A DNA stretch of 64,000 nt from Austropuccinia psidii (GCA_023105745.1 JALGQZ010000019.1:2108001-2172000); one strand, 5' to 3'; positions 23,925-38,100 are shown, counted from the first letter of the stretch. Numbers and translations are program-made. Notes: a model not told the origin generated them from the letters alone.

Positions 23925-23970
23925 GGCCCAGTTTATGTTTGGCTTTCAAAATAAATTTTAAAATTTATTT
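23925..23970 (+). repeat. left terminal inverted repeat of Harbinger element
   Basis: About 45 bases matching the reverse complement of 28081-28125, best over the outer 25. Confidence 0.8.
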
Positions 23971-24160
23971 TGAAATAATTTTTCAATTTTTAAAAATCAT
24001 TTTTAATTAAAAATAAATTCAAAACAATTTTGAAAATAATTTCAAATTTTTTGACATTTATGATCTATTTACTCCGGTAATTTTAATTTTCCGTATTTGT
24101 CTATTAACTACACCAAAATGACATGAGATTTCCCAGTTTTTTTTTTTTGATTTTTTTTTT

Positions 24161-25430
24161 TTGGGTCTTTCCATAATTATTATGCATAAGTCATCAATTA
24201 TCTACATCATGACTAATTTGGCAGTCACATGGTCATTTCACCTGACTTGGTATGAAGAATTTAGGCATTGTCACTGTCATTCTATCAGATGTGGAAGGCA
24301 TTTCAATCTGTGGCATGAAGAGGATTTATACAATGAAAAGTTCTTTATTGATATTTTTTGAATGGGAGGTCAGGAATTCTTCTCATTAATTAATTTAGTA
24401 TTAAGCTATATACCCAACTCCTTTCAACAATATATTTTCAGATTAACTATTGAAGAGAAGGTAGGCATTACTTTATATAGGTTGGGACATAGGGGCTCTT
24501 ATGATATGGTGGGGCACATGTTCAATGTTGGCAAAGCCACAGCTTATCAAGTCTCACAGTCCATGGTTCAAGCCATTTTGGTTTTATTACATTATTCAAA
24601 AATCATGTAAGTATTTGATTGCATTCAAATTTTTTAAACCCAAAAAAAGCTAATGTTTTGGCTGAAATGTAGATTTCCAGCCACTGATGAAGTTGAAAAA
24701 TGGGCTGAGATAAAGGTGAGCTTCAGAAAAATACAAGTACTAACAAAAATATAACTGGAGAAATTGATGCCACCCACCTCCTAATAATTCTTCCAGCTAA
24801 TGACAAATGGAATGCATATGTGAATCAAAAGGGTTTGCATTCTATTGTTTTTTCAATGCATTTTTGATGGTCATGGTAATTTCTGTAATATGAGTACTGT
24901 TTTTAATATTTGCACAGCATAACTATCTGATGTGTAAGTTGTATTCAGGTGTATGGCAGCCTGCCTGGGTTGCCGCATGATAGTGGGGTATTTAGGAAAT
25001 CACAAATTGGGAAAGATCTTATCAATGGTGTGGCCTTATTCCTGCCAGATTGCTTACTACTTGGAGATTTGGGATATTCTGCAAGGCTGGGGATTCTTAT
25101 ACCTTCAAGGAACCCTCAATATGAAGAAGGATCACACTTTAATAATATTCATTAATCAACAAGGTAAGTAACTGTTTTAGGCAATAATAAGTAATGTAAA
25201 CTGAGAATTTTTGTTGTAGAATGGTAGTCAAGAAGGCAGTTGGACGATTGAAGAATTGTTTTTGATGTCTGTTGAAACCACAAGCAATCATTCCTCTACA
25301 TACAGGTAAAGTTACAATAGGATCTATGACTCTACATAATCTATTGAATCGGAATCAAAGAACTTCCTCACAAAATTGGAACTGCCGCACTGTTCAAGTG
25401 GAAAGGATGGGATAAAGGCAACAAAGGAGG
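24161..25430 (+). pseudogene. decayed Harbinger (DDE_Tnp_4-type) transposase
   Basis: Would cut and join the transposon ends. The helix-turn-helix part at 24470-24600 reads EKVGITLYRLGHRGSYD and KATAYQVSQSMVQAIL, followed by a GT-AG intron (about 24608-24672) and FPATDEVEKWAEIK. The nuclease core follows: EIDATHLLI (first Asp, about 24767), the HSIV strand, YGSLPGLPHDSGVFR (24952), LLGDLGYS (second Asp, about 25060), then a GT-AG intron (about 25164-25218) and VKKAVGRLKN, where relatives have I-E-R-A-F-G-R-L-K: the catalytic Glu is Lys. It ends with MTLHNLL at about 25330. An in-frame TGA at 24359, a frame change in the core and the lost Glu make it inactive. Confidence 0.85.
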
Positions 25431-26799
25431 TATTTTTCTTTGCGAATATCAATGCTGGTGAAATTCATGAATTAATTTATTTAAATGATTAGTAGATATT
25501 TGAGGAGACCATTTTTAAGAGGATACATGTTAAGGAATCAATGTTAGATCTTTTGACTGAAATATAGCTTGCAATTTAAATGATACTTGCATCATTGACT
25601 GCGAACCAGTGAAATTGAACACCCTTTGACATCAAAAGTTCAGTGATTTTTCAATAATCAAAGGCTAATACATGACAAATGAGAGCTAACTAATAACTAA
25701 AAGAAACTTGTAAAGTCGTTAATGTGAGTAAGTGTGCTTCCAAATCATTCAATTCTTGTAACAATTTTGCTTGTAACTCATGTATGATCAGATCTTGGGC
25801 CTGAATGTCATAATGTAACAAAGTTATTTCTTCATCTTGAGCCTCATTTCAAATTTGCAGTAGGTCAATATGATGCAGAAGTTTTTTCTTTTTAATTTGA
25901 ATGTTCTTTATCTCATGAAAACACTGGACATATTCTTCACTGAGAAAACTTTGATCCTGATCAGAATTTTGGAAATTGGAGGATGAAGGTGGTGCACTCA
26001 TATGAGACATTTAGGTAAATTATTTTTTTGAATTAAATAAATTCCTTTAAAATAACTATTATACTCAAAAGCCCAGAAATGCTGTGGCAGGGGAAAGGGT
26101 TTTTAGGTGTAATATGTGTTTATTTGTGTGAAATTCCGGACAGAAGTTGAAACAAATCAAGCCGAGATATATCATTTCATTGAGATTCAAATAATTTTAC
26201 ACTATTTCCATAATAAAAGCTGTGATTTTTTTGATAGAACGCTATTGTAATTTAGAATTTATCCAATACAGATTTTGTCTATTATTAGAATATTATACTC
26301 ATAAAATTAAAATACTAGAAGTTTCCCTACTTGCAAGAAAATGTGAGATAAGGAAATCAATGAATATGTTTTGAATAAACTTTTCTTTAGCCTTAATAAA
26401 TGTCCCATTCAAGTACTTAGAAATGCTCCCAGTTTTTTTTCTCACTGCAGTGAATTGAAATGATACCAAATTCCCCATTTAATAATCAACAATTTTTCAA
26501 ATTGACTGAGAATATAATTCATATAACATCATGAAAATTATTAGAAAAAATATTCCCCCATTTGAAAATATGGTGGGGGCTCATCCAATGGAACGCCATT
26601 AATTTTTAACAACATGTCCATCATGTACATGTTCAGTTGATCATTGTGTTAGCATTCTTCAGCACAGATTTTTGTTTCCTGTAGGAAATGTTCTTCTTTC
26701 TCACACATCAACATTTGTCTTTGATTGTCCCAAGATCTTTGCATCCAATCTCTTTCTTAAGCTCAATCCTGGCTTTTATGTAACATAAGCATTAATGCA
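25431..26799. other. inner non-coding part of the Harbinger element
   Basis: Between the two converging genes; probably holds the decayed C-terminus of the Myb-like protein on the minus strand (Ser/Glu-rich pieces). No clear frame. Confidence 0.4.
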
Positions 26800-27930
26800 A
26801 AAAATACACTTTTAATATCCCTATTAATGTTACTCCTGAAATTGAAATCAGGGAATGTTGTTTGAATGCTTATTCTGGATGCCTGACTGACATAATTAAA
26901 ATGACCAATATGCAACAGGCCAGAAACATGGTGATTTCCACACTACCATCTTGTTGACTCTGGATATTCCTGTGATAGTCTTGCAAATTTTCCATCATGT
27001 CTCTGGGTAATTATTCCACGATTTCACTGTCTGAATTCCTGCTTTGTTCACACAAAGATTCTGTGGGTACCACAATTTCTTCTTGTGTTTTTTCTCCATA
27101 ATCATCCACAGTTGTTGGAGGAAAATTCCCTTATTTCATTCCAACCTCATGCATCCCACAATTATTAATAGAGATTTCTTTAAGTAACTTATATACCTCT
27201 TAATAAAACCAAATGAGTAATATATATGCATGAGAAATCATTTTTACTCACCTCCATAGTCATTTCATGATGCATAAGTTGCATGTATAAGCCACCACCT
27301 CCAGTAAAACCACAAGAATATTTAATATTCTAAAATGTCACAAAAGTGAGCAGTATTTAACCAATTATCAAATAACAAACATACCTTGTATATACCCATT
27401 AAAGCTTTATATTTCCTTTCAATGGTTTACAATTAAAGTTCTTTTAATTTGGGAAATTCCTGTTTGCGATTTTAATTTGTCTTGAAAAAATGGCCCCAAG
27501 GAATAAATCCTGACATAGTTCTATCCAGATTTAAAAAATTATTATGAAAATTCCTCATCATTTACAATAATTGACGAGCGCTTTCCTCATTCCAAAAACA
27601 AAGGACTTTGATGATTCTGTTTATTAATTTCTTGGGCCAGATGTCTTTCTACTTGATTTAGACTTTGAGCTTCAGAATTAACTTAATCATTTTCCTGTTG
27701 TTTCCTTGTCAATGCAATTGTGCTTCTTCACTGGTATGTCTTTTTCATATTTGAGTTGAAGATTGACTTGGTGAATATTCAAAATTGTTTTGAAGATTAT
27801 TGGGGCCACCCATTGATGGCTCCATATTATAATTTGTGAGATTTGGGCTAACTTTGAGTGAGTCATGGTCTTCATGTTCTTCCTTATTCAAATTGAGGAT
27901 TTGATGAACATGTTTTTATGACAATTAATG
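26800..27930 (-). pseudogene. decayed Myb/SANT-like partner protein of the Harbinger element
   Basis: Harbinger elements carry a second, DNA-binding protein that brings the transposase to the ends; this is its position and direction here. On the minus strand from about 27900 a Ser/Asn/Pro-rich start (MEPSMGGPNN, EYSPSQSSTQ) leads to a Myb/SANT-like block at about 27620-27405: FWNEESARQLL, then SGFIPWGHFF, then EFPKLKEL and IERKYKALMGIYK. GT-AG introns follow (about 27401-27330, then from about 27254), with an exon GFTGGGGLYMQLMHHEMTME between them. Several TAA/TGA codons interrupt it. The ends are uncertain. Confidence 0.6.
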
Positions 27931-28080
27931 AGAATTGGGCGTAACATTGGCCAGGAGTTTCATTGAATTAGTAATTGATATAAGAATTTACCCAAAACCC
28001 AAAAAAAATTCAAATCAATGTGCTGAGTTTTGAAAATACTTTTAGATCAATTTTGAATAAAAAGAGATTAATAATAATTT

Positions 28081-28125
28081 TTAAAAATTCAAAATTTATC
28101 TCAAAGCCTGAACATAAGCTGGGCC
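28081..28125 (-). repeat. right terminal inverted repeat of Harbinger element
   Basis: Inverted partner of 23925-23970; followed directly by the TAA target duplication. Confidence 0.8.
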
Positions 28126-28128
28126 TAA

Positions 28129-30311
28129 GTTTACAAAAAATAAATTTATTGATTTATTTATTTAATAAAATGAATCAAAATGAAATCATAATCAATTAAA
28201 TTTGGTTTAATATTAAAAAAACTTTTTGAGAGCTAAAAAAACAACAAAATTTCATAAAAATCTTTAATAGAAATATATAAAGGAATTCAAAAGGAGTTTT
28301 TCAAGGATCCAAATAAGTAGATTCAAAAGAATGGAATTTATTAAATTAATTATAAAATGATAATAAAATAAAAATAAAATTTGAAAAAACTTACATATTT
28401 TTCAAGCTTAGTCCAAAATAATTGATTTGTAAGAAAAAATAATTAAAAAAAATCAAATTAAGAAGATCTTTGTCTAATTATAAGATTTTCATAAGCAAAA
28501 TGAAATTACACAAAGAATTTGAGCTTAATAATAAGATTTAGAGCTCATATTCATTTAATTACTTCTCATAAAAGAGAAATTTGATTTCATTTGAAAAAGG
28601 AAGACTATATAATTATAATTTAACCAGATTAAAAAGGAATTATTGATTTATTTGTTTAATTTTTTCAGTCTGAATGATTTTTTGTTCTTCTTTTTAGCTA
28701 AAAACTTTAGGTAATCTCAAGCCTGTTAAATCTCACATCAAAATAATAAAGAGTTTTGGTCCAAATAAAACCTGCAAGCCCAATAGTTTTTTATATTAAA
28801 TATCTAAGTTTCTTCAGCTTAGTCCTCTAGTTGTTTTATTTTTCAGGAAATTTGTGATTTCACATTGGTAACCTAATCCTATAATTTGACAAAGAGAAAT
28901 TGAATTCCACATACCACACTGGCAATCAGCCTTTCCTCATTTTAATTCTTTTAAAATCTTATGTCTCACCTTTTTAATATTGAATTAATACCATTTTTAT
29001 GTTTCTCAATTGTATGACACTCAATTCTCTTATTTTTTTCACAGTTTTTTATCTTTTCTTCTTGAATTACTATTTATAAATTCCCTGACCAAAGAGCCCT
29101 GATCAACTCAGTATCAAGAACCTTAAATTACATTTTCACAACATCCAGGTCAATTAAACCAGGCCGATTATTAATTTATAATGAACTGGATGAAGATAAA
29201 GTCAGATTTTGATGCATTCTTTTATAATAGTGATTTGACTCCCATGAGAAGGTCTTCATAAAGACTGCAAGATGGTTTCAAGATCATGGATCTTGAAGCT
29301 AATAATTAATGAAAAAATATTGGATGTTACCACAGAGAGAATTTAAAACCAATGGAGAAAATATAGAGAAAATACCCCTCAAAAAAGAAAATTGTAAATA
29401 CTACAGGAGCAGGTATTACCAAGGAAGAGGAAAATAAAAAATTGAAAAAAAATTCCAATAAAGCAGAAAGAATTTCTCAATCTTATCATGAAATGGATTA
29501 ATCTTTTGATAATAAGCCAAATATTATCCCAATTGAAACTTATGATTTTCAAGATTTTGAATAAATCAAAATACTGAAGATGAAGTTGATCCAGATTTTC
29601 AGGTTAAAATATTTACTTTTCACTTTGATAAAATATCTTTTGGATTTTTTCCTTATTTATTTTTCTTTTTTAGACTTTTATGAGTAAAAATGCTGATGAT
29701 GGGCCGGAATATCCATATTTAAAGGAGGAAATGAGCAATTATTTATCAGAATTGAGGATATAAGATTTGTGTCTAAACTAATCCAACATTGATTAATAGT
29801 TTTCTTCCTTTGTAATGTATAAAACTAAAAGTTAATTTGATCCATTCCAAACAGAGAAGTGGATCTACAGCTTAAATTTGAGTGAGAAAAGTGGAGGTAA
29901 GAAATGTTCAATGGTTTCTCATTCCCCATAACACACAAGTTTATTGAGAACACATCAATCATTTTGGATTATTTATTTTGAATGATACTATGTGATTTGA
30001 AAATTATCATTTTATAGGTCATGAAGAAATAGAAAATTTTAAATGGCATGGGAAAAACAAAAATTGGAGAAAGAAAGAACAACAAGGTCAAAAACATTGG
30101 AGAAAGAGAAGTTCTTCCATGAGGTGAAGTTTAAATCTTAATTTAAGAGGATTGATGATAATCAAGTTTTTGAGGAGAAAGAGGCACAGTGGAAAATGGA
30201 ATTTGGAGAGAAGAAAAACTGCTTAAGAATGAAAAGAAACAAAAAAGAATAAGATTTTGAAGGAAATTAACATGTTATAAATCTTACTATCTATGCTTTT
30301 TGCTCACCTGG
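28129..30311 (+). pseudogene. AT-rich interval holding a decayed Myb/SANT-like transposon-associated ORF
   Basis: 28129-28900 has nothing recognisable. At 29394-29575 the plus strand reads VNTTGAGITKEEENKK, then SYHEMD, a stop, and NKPNIIPIETYDF; this resembles the block that follows the Myb/SANT-like domain in rust-type transposon proteins (T-G-A-G-I-T ... N-I-x-P). Further pieces follow after possible introns: 29680-29765 (GPEYPYLKEEM) and 30050-30250, a Lys/Glu-rich helix (WEKQKLEKE, EAQWKMEFGEKK). Together they look like one decayed multi-exon gene. No transposon ends were found around it, so its element type is open. It stops just before the LTR at 30312. Confidence 0.4.
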
Positions 30312-32142
30312 TGTGAGCCTTAGAGGTATTTTTATATATCAAAAAGACCACAAATAATAAAAAATTAAACAATTATAAATAAAAGGAATTTATTTATATT
30401 ATCAAGAACATAATCAAAATATAAATATAAAATTCATATACAAAATTTAAATTTTAATTATAATTTAAAATAACTATTACTTGGGAATTTAAAATTGTGA
30501 AAATACATTTTTACTTGAAAAAAATTGAGTAAAAATATATTTTCAACAAAAATACTAAAATTAAAATATTTTTGGAAAAAAAAGTTAAGTAAGATTTATT
30601 ATAGCTTTTTATCCAACAAATAAACATATGAAACTTATTTCACCATTGGACTCCTCATAAAAAATAAGGTGGGGTCACCTCTGGATAAAATTTCTGTAAC
30701 TCAACTCTAAATAGGCTTAAATTAAATTTTTAGTATTTTCTGTAAAAAAGTTGAAAATCCTCAAAACCTTGTTGTAACTGACATCAAATTTGGTGTTAAT
30801 CATCAATTTTTGTGTTAAAATGGAGGTGTTGTGTGTAGCTTAGAAGCTATGAGGAATTGAAGGATTTTCAATTAAAATGTCAAAATGTGTATGTGTATTA
30901 CATAAGTGACCTTTAATTTACATATGAGGTATCAATTCTTACAGTTGGGTACTTTAAAAACTCAATTTAATTAAATATGTAAATTACAGGTATAATACAT
31001 GATGAGGAATTAAAGAGCAAAAAAATTGGAAAGATTGATTCTGCAGGGAAAAGGAAATCTTGGCTCTAAGGGGGAGCCAGACCCCCAAATTTCTTGCTGA
31101 CAGGCGTGAGATGTCAAAATACATGCAAAGTTTCATCACTTTTGGCCTGGAATTGAGCAACAGGGTCTGTGTCTCAATTTATGATGAGGTTTTGATACCA
31201 ACCAGGGTAGTTTTAACTGTTGCCAAGGGGGTAAAACTACCCTTAAGATGAAAAATTTGTTGTAAAAACAGTTTTAACTGTTTTTTACATCTCTTAAAAA
31301 AATTATGACATTTTTTTAAGGCTTAAAACCAGGTATTACTATAGCAATGTCCAATTTAAGGGTCCAAAATGGCTGAAAATAGCAAAAAATGGCTAAAACC
31401 AGCCCTTTTTTGGTCTAAACCAGGGTTCAATGATGCCATAATTGGCTTTTCTGTTGTAAGAGTGTTTTTAACAACAGAAAAGAGTAAAATTTACTTTTTG
31501 AGTAAGAAAATTGGTGGCTATAGAAGAATGTCTTCTTTGCCCCAATTTTTTCTTCATGATGGGATCTTTTCCTTTTATAATTAGTTTAAAACACTGTTAA
31601 ACCAATAAATAAAATATTACAACCACCAATTTTAAAGAATTTCAAACCTTTTAACCATTTGAAAAATTAATTATAATAATTGTTTGTAACTCTTATAATA
31701 AGTTTTACCCTTGAACCACCCCATAAGTGAATTGAAGCATCTTTCATCACTGTTAACTTTGTCACTTTTTTTCCAAATTAACTCTGGGAACTTGTGGGTG
31801 TGGTTTCTCTTTAATATTCTCTTTAAAGACTCTGTTCTTATATTAATTTCCTGCAGTACTTTTCTGAATTAATTCCAATTGAAATTGCTCTTGAACAAAT
31901 TTCTTTTGTAGCCTTAAATATCTCTTGTAGAGTATTTTTTGATAAAGCTTTATTGTTGGTAAAACAATAAATCTTTATAATATTATTGTTTTATACTGAT
32001 CAATTTAAAAACAATAAATTTGGCATGTTTTCTTCTAAAACTCTTAATTCTTAATAATTTTAATCATATTTTACCTTATACAAATATTGAGGACAGGAAA
32101 AGTACTTGATTTTTAATCAAAGTTTCATATCCACACCTTACA
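30312..32142 (+). mobile_element. solo LTR, type F2, with perfect target duplication
   Basis: It begins TGTGAGCCTTAGAGG and ends CCACACCTTACA (1831 bp), with CCTGG on both sides (30307-30311 and 32143-32147). It matches the two halves of 6916-10312 in inverted orientation. Its terminal sequences are similar to those of F3 and F4 LTRs, so it probably belongs to the same Ty3 group. Frames at 31060-31251 and 31369-31584 lie inside it and look non-coding. Confidence 0.9.
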
Positions 32143-32147
32143 CCTGG

Positions 32148-35100
32148 ACTATGCTAAGAGGCTGAGAACTTGCTTTTTTTTTTGATGAATAAATCATAAA
32201 TTTTTGTGCTATTGTTTTATAATTTCTTCTTCTTTTATATTTAAGAAGTGAATGTAGTGTAAAAATTCAAAATCCACAAATTTATCAATTGTGAACTAAA
32301 ACTCCATTATGGACTTATAATTTTTTGGAGACCTGTATTTGTAGGAGCCTAAGCTTAAACATGAGATATGTTTAGTATAATTGACGTTAAAATCAAGATG
32401 AAATTTATCAAATTGAAGATTAATTTTTTTGTTTTACTGAGTTGAAGTTGGGGCTTTTTTTTTCAAAAAAATAGTTTCAATTTTTCACAATCAAAAAACA
32501 ATAAATAAATTTTTAAAAATCTCATAATACCAAAAATGACATTTTGCTTTTCTTTTCCCAATTCCAACTCCCAAATTTTTAATAAAAACAAAAAACCCCA
32601 AAAATGTAAAATAACCTTTATTTTCAAATTCTAATTGCAGATTTTCCAAAAAGGTTTTCTTAACTAAAAGTAAAAATGAAAGAAAGTAACATGATCACTT
32701 CTTTTTCAAATTTGATTTTGAATTATTAAAAAAGAATTATTTCTCAACTCAAATTCTAAAATTGAAAACCAATTGAATAATTGAATTTTTCAAAAGATTT
32801 ATTTTCAACTCAGGAAAAAAAAAAAACAAAAATCTATGAAGTTTTTTGAAAATTCATAACAGAATTGTTAGTCATAGTTTTTTGGGAATTTTTATAGATT
32901 TTTTTTTGAGAATTTTGATTTTGGTTTTTTTTACATGTAAGGTTAAACATTATTATCATCACCAACACATACTATCTCAGCCACCTGCTACCACCTGATA
33001 ACTCCGAGCTAAATTTGTTGGGAGTTAAACATTTATGCTTTGACAATCAATTCCAAATAAATTGAAAGAGTTTTTGATTTTGATCTTTCTTTCTATTGAG
33101 AACTTCAAGGTGACTAGTTTTGCAAATATTAATGGCCTCAAGCGCCTGAAATAAGGGAATATCCTGTGTGGCTGGCTGGAAAATGATAGGTTATGAGTGT
33201 GATTTTAATCATTTTATTCCTAATTTAAGCTTTGTTTTTTCAAACATCAAGCCTAAGGAGGATAATAAGAGATACAAACTTTCTGTTATGTTGATTAACA
33301 TGAAAAATGGGCTTCCCTAACAATAATCTGTATTTTCTAGGTATATGAATTGAGCTGAGGCATAATTGTAAGTTTAAAATATTCTTCAGCGATTACAAAA
33401 GCATGATAGTAGCACATAATTGATCACAGTTTTACAGTAAAGAATTGTTTTCTACCTAATCCTTGAAGAAGAAATAAGATTGAGCTTGAAGAGGTGTTAG
33501 GTTTGTGTAAGTGGGATATATTATGGAAGTCAGTGTATTTTAAAATATTTATTTTTTCAAATATACTCTTTTGTGTGACATGAATGGAGGCTTGCACAAC
33601 TGAAATAAAGAATTTCTCGATTTTCATAATTTAGCTACAGTTTGTTTTATTAGGAGCTAAAAATAATATTACAAGGACTGAATATAGCTTCCTTAAGGTA
33701 AATGTTCTAAATTTTAATTTTTTGCCTAAAATTCATGTCATACATATATTATGCTTTTACTCCAATTATCAAACCCACGGTCCTATAATATGTTTTGGGG
33801 AGATAAATTCCAATTTATACCAGATATTTTTGAAAATAAGAATAGGTAATTCCATTTTCTATTATTGAAAAGTATTCTTTGTAAGTTTCCTCCTATAGAA
33901 TCCTTGGAAATCATAAGTATTAGAATAAAGTTCCTCTCTTATGTAGGAAGTGTCTGAAGATAATTAAGTTAGATGAATGAAAACTCAGAAATTGATTTCA
34001 GAAGGTTTCAAAGAATTCTTCCTTGGATGTTGAAAAAAAATGGATTGGAGTACATTTCATAATCACCTTCTGATTACTCCTTCAAAATATTACACCATAT
34101 GGATCTAGCTTTAAGTAGTTTTTTTACTTTAACTTTATGATTAAATGAGAAATCTCATATAATGAAGGGAAGAAATATTATTTCCCAAAAATTTATTATT
34201 AAAAATGATGGAATATTATAATATATCTCAACTGAGGAAATTAATTGTGAGAAATCTTCCAGATTAATGTGTTAATTTCTAACCCAAAATTTTTTAGGAA
34301 GATCTATTATTGATAAATAAGGCCCAAGGATTTATTGAATAGAGTATGTAAAAGATTCCATAGAGAGATTTTGAAATTAATTATCACAATAGTTCCTGAA
34401 TAGTAGGAAATGATTGATTTGGCATGAGCTAATTGGTATCCTCTTCAATGTGGACTTTTAGAGGCTAAACCTTTTATGAATACATACATAAAAAGCTCCA
34501 TTGCCAAGTTTAGGGTTCCTATCGTGAAGTTACTATCTAGCCTACTGGTAAGGAGTTGGTCAAAGTCAAAATAATTTAATTATTCAACCTTTTTTGTGAT
34601 AAAATTTGTTATTTGATCTTCATGAGAATGATAAGATTATTCTGTCCCTTAAACTAATAATTCAAAATGATTAAAAGTTCAAAATATTTTTTACAATAGC
34701 TTAGTAAAGTATCAAAATGACTTCATATGGTTCTTCTCTGATTTTGAAACTTCCAGACTTAAATTTAATTAAGGATCTTGGAGATATTTTATTTTAAAAG
34801 AAGGAGGAAACTATTTGAAGATAATTTATAATGCAGAGATATAAGAAATAATTATTATCTAAAAATCCTAAAAGAATCAATTAGATAGTAGAGATGAAAT
34901 ATATAATTTAAAAGTAAAAGAGTATACATATACTTTATTTAATGATTCTTCATACCCTGAAAGAGTAATTATCATCAGATTTATTTATGAAAAATAGAAA
35001 GTAAAAATAACAAGTATTTAATTTTTTATTATTAATTCTTTTCTATTCCTAAATATAAGGTATATGGTTTTTGAATTATGGGATAGGGTAATTTTTTATG

Positions 35101-38100
35101 TCACTTCTTTCAAACCTTATTATAAGATCAAGAAATCCAAGATAAAAATCTGTTATTAATCTTTGCAATTATCACTTATTCTCACAAGTAAATTAATAAT
35201 TAAAAGCATATAGTAGAATATTGATACTACTAACTTAAAGATTAAGTTAATGAATAAAATAAAATCTGTTTTATGAGAGAAAATTAAAACTAATTATAAA
35301 AGATCTCATTTTTATTACATTTGAAAATGGGGTTTAGAGATTTGATAATTAGCTGTATGGTAAAGATGGTAAATTCGGAGATCTCACATCTTTTTTTACT
35401 CACTATTTAAGATAGTTCATCATTCAACTAAGATTAGTAGCCTTTGATGTTTAAAACCCGTAAATAGAAATCCCAATGAAAAGAAATTCCCACACTGAAG
35501 TTGGAATTTAATCTTTTATTTTGAATAATCCGGAATTATCTCAAGGAGAATTTCATTGGAGAAATAAAAGATGGAAGGGAAAAAATTAATGGAAAGCATT
35601 AGATCTCTGTATATGTTTTTCCGCATTTGGAAATTATAAGTGGGCACAAATAATATAATTTACAACATTGTTTAGTTAATTTAATTTTCAGAGATTGAAT
35701 AAAACAATTTTGGTTAGATATGTCAGTTATTTTCTCCAAGGACATATTATTACAAAGAATTTCATTTTAATTAATATTAATATAAAATTCTGCTTAGGTT
35801 TTCCTTATCAGAGCTATTAATATTTAAGCATCAACTATGATGAATAATTATTCTATTATTATGGCTCAATAGGGCCAAATATTCTAGGACTTTAATGGAT
35901 TCTTGGTATATGGGCCTTGATGAGTCTTTGATTAGAAATAGGAAAGAAAAGTTCAAATTTTTACAACAGAACCCTTTTTAATATCAATTCAGAAGATAAA
36001 CGGTAAGATATAGCCTATCTCTAAGTATAATAACTTCAGTAAATAAACAAGAGAAAATTCTCTTCGATTGAATGTAAGATCAAAATACACCCAAAAAACA
36101 TAGCTGAACTTTTGGGAGGTTGTTTGCACCAGTTGATGCAAACAAACCCCAAGATTTCTCAGTTCTATTTTAAATGGTTGAGATTGGGAATGAGCATTAT
36201 CGTTTTCTCAAAATGCAATTTCTCACATTATATTGATCTTAAACTAAAATCTCTATTATAGTTTTATTATGGAGTGGCCCAATATACAGTTTTTTGACTG
36301 TATTCTTGCAGCTTCTTAATTTGATATTTTCTGTGTTCATTTAACAGTAATGAGTTTCAAATGGATTTCTATTTCATCCCTAATTTAAAAAAGAAAAAAT
36401 TAAGTTAACAAGATGGTTGTGAGCTTATCAAAGAGACTTTAATGATGAATCAAAATAAAAACACTGGAATTCCACTTTGAATTTTTGGTATGAAATGAGG
36501 TGTAGCATTGAAAAAATCTCTCAAGAAAGAAAAATTAATCAATTTATCTTACTTTATTTTTTCTTTGAGGTAAAAAAATCTGCATGAAATTTTAAATCCA
36601 CAAAGAGTGTTTTTATCATGAATTGTTTCACAGAATATTTTGTCAAAAATTATACTTTGATCTTTGAAACAATTATAAAGTGAATATAATTTCACTTAGA
36701 AAAATCTTTTGAGTTCGAAAATTGAAAAAGAATTATGAGAAGTATTATTGGAATGAAAATATCCTTTATTAGGTTAATTGGAAACTGTAAATATTAAGAT
36801 ATCTGATAAAATGGGTATAACTAGGAATCAGCTTTGGGGCCAAATATCTCTAAAAAACGATTCATTAATTCAGAAAACAACACATATTCCTTCTAAACTG
36901 TGGTAATAAATATAATAACCTCCCACTCTATGTAATAAAATTGAGTGAAGTACTTTTTGAATTATTTTACATTGATTACTTTGTAGCTTGTATAGATATA
37001 TTCCTATAAGTGAAATGAACTATACACATTTGAAAGATAGTCTGCGTGCCTCATAAAACTCTTCCATCCAGAATTTAAGCCTATAAGAGTATTTAGAAAT
37101 TCCAAATATGAATTCTAAAGATATTTTAAAATAACTTGATCTGAATCAAATACACCTTCTAATATAAAAACAGTTACACTTATACGCTCAAGATTTGTCT
37201 TTAAGAGCTGCCACATATTTGTATTCCTCTCAATATTTATCCATTATCGCTAACCCCCTTTTGAATATTGACTTGTAAATTGAGAAATATTTTATTATTT
37301 ATCAAATGAAGCTTGTCATAATAGTGTGTTTTTTAAGAGCCTGTAATAGAATATTTTGAAAGAGTCAAAGTGTTTTTTTCTGTTTTTCACAAGACTCACA
37401 GAGTTTTTTCAGTTAATTTTTTATATGAAGAGGCCATTTAAGAGATGTGTTGTTCTATCTATCCACAGATAAATGATCAAATAAATTGATACTTTCTGCC
37501 ATTGTGTATTTATGAAATGATCAAGAATCATGATTTGATATTGAGGATTATTATATATATTCAATATCTTTCACTATTTTTAGTCAAGCTCTTTGTAAGA
37601 CCTTCTGGCTTATAATGAACTCAAATAATCAATTAAATTGTTTTTATGTAGCTCTAATAATATCAAAGTATCTCTGAAACTAACTCCTTATATGATATAT
37701 CTTACGCTATCAAGATTATGGCATTTCATAATTCGCTATGAATGTTAAAATTAAATAAATAGTTAGCTGATAAATATCAATATTTACAACAGTTTCACTC
37801 ATTCATTCATAAAGAAAATAGGAATATTTGAACAAAAAATCATGTCCTAATTGAAATTCACAACATAATTTCTGCAATGCTATAATTTTTAGTTTTAAAT
37901 TTTTGCTACCAAAGATACAGAATTAATCATTTTTCAAAGGAAACTGTTAATTTGAGAAATTTATTATTCTTTTCCAATAGATATATATGCCCTATGAAGT
38001 TGAAAATATGGATTCTTTTAGATAATATTGAGGAATTACCCAAGTGAGGCCTTGGGATCAATATCTGGAGGATATAATATCAGATGATCTCATAATTGTA

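Larger units (their letters stand above)
23925..28125 (+). mobile_element. PIF/Harbinger DNA transposon, full length, inactive
   Basis: The ends are inverted repeats: GGCCCAGTTTATGTTTGGCTTT at the left and, on the other strand, GGCCCAGCTTATGTTCAGGCTTT at the right, with similarity fading after about 45 bases. Both ends are flanked by TAA (23922-23924 and 28126-28128), the 3-bp TWA duplication typical of the superfamily. Inside are the two expected genes in opposite directions: a DDE transposase on plus and a Myb/SANT-like protein on minus. Both are broken by stops and changed residues. Confidence 0.88.

Noticed and set aside
24140..24165. T runs that could be a poly-A tail of a LINE or SINE
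   Set aside because: They lie near the left end of the Harbinger element and no retroelement sequence precedes them on the minus strand.
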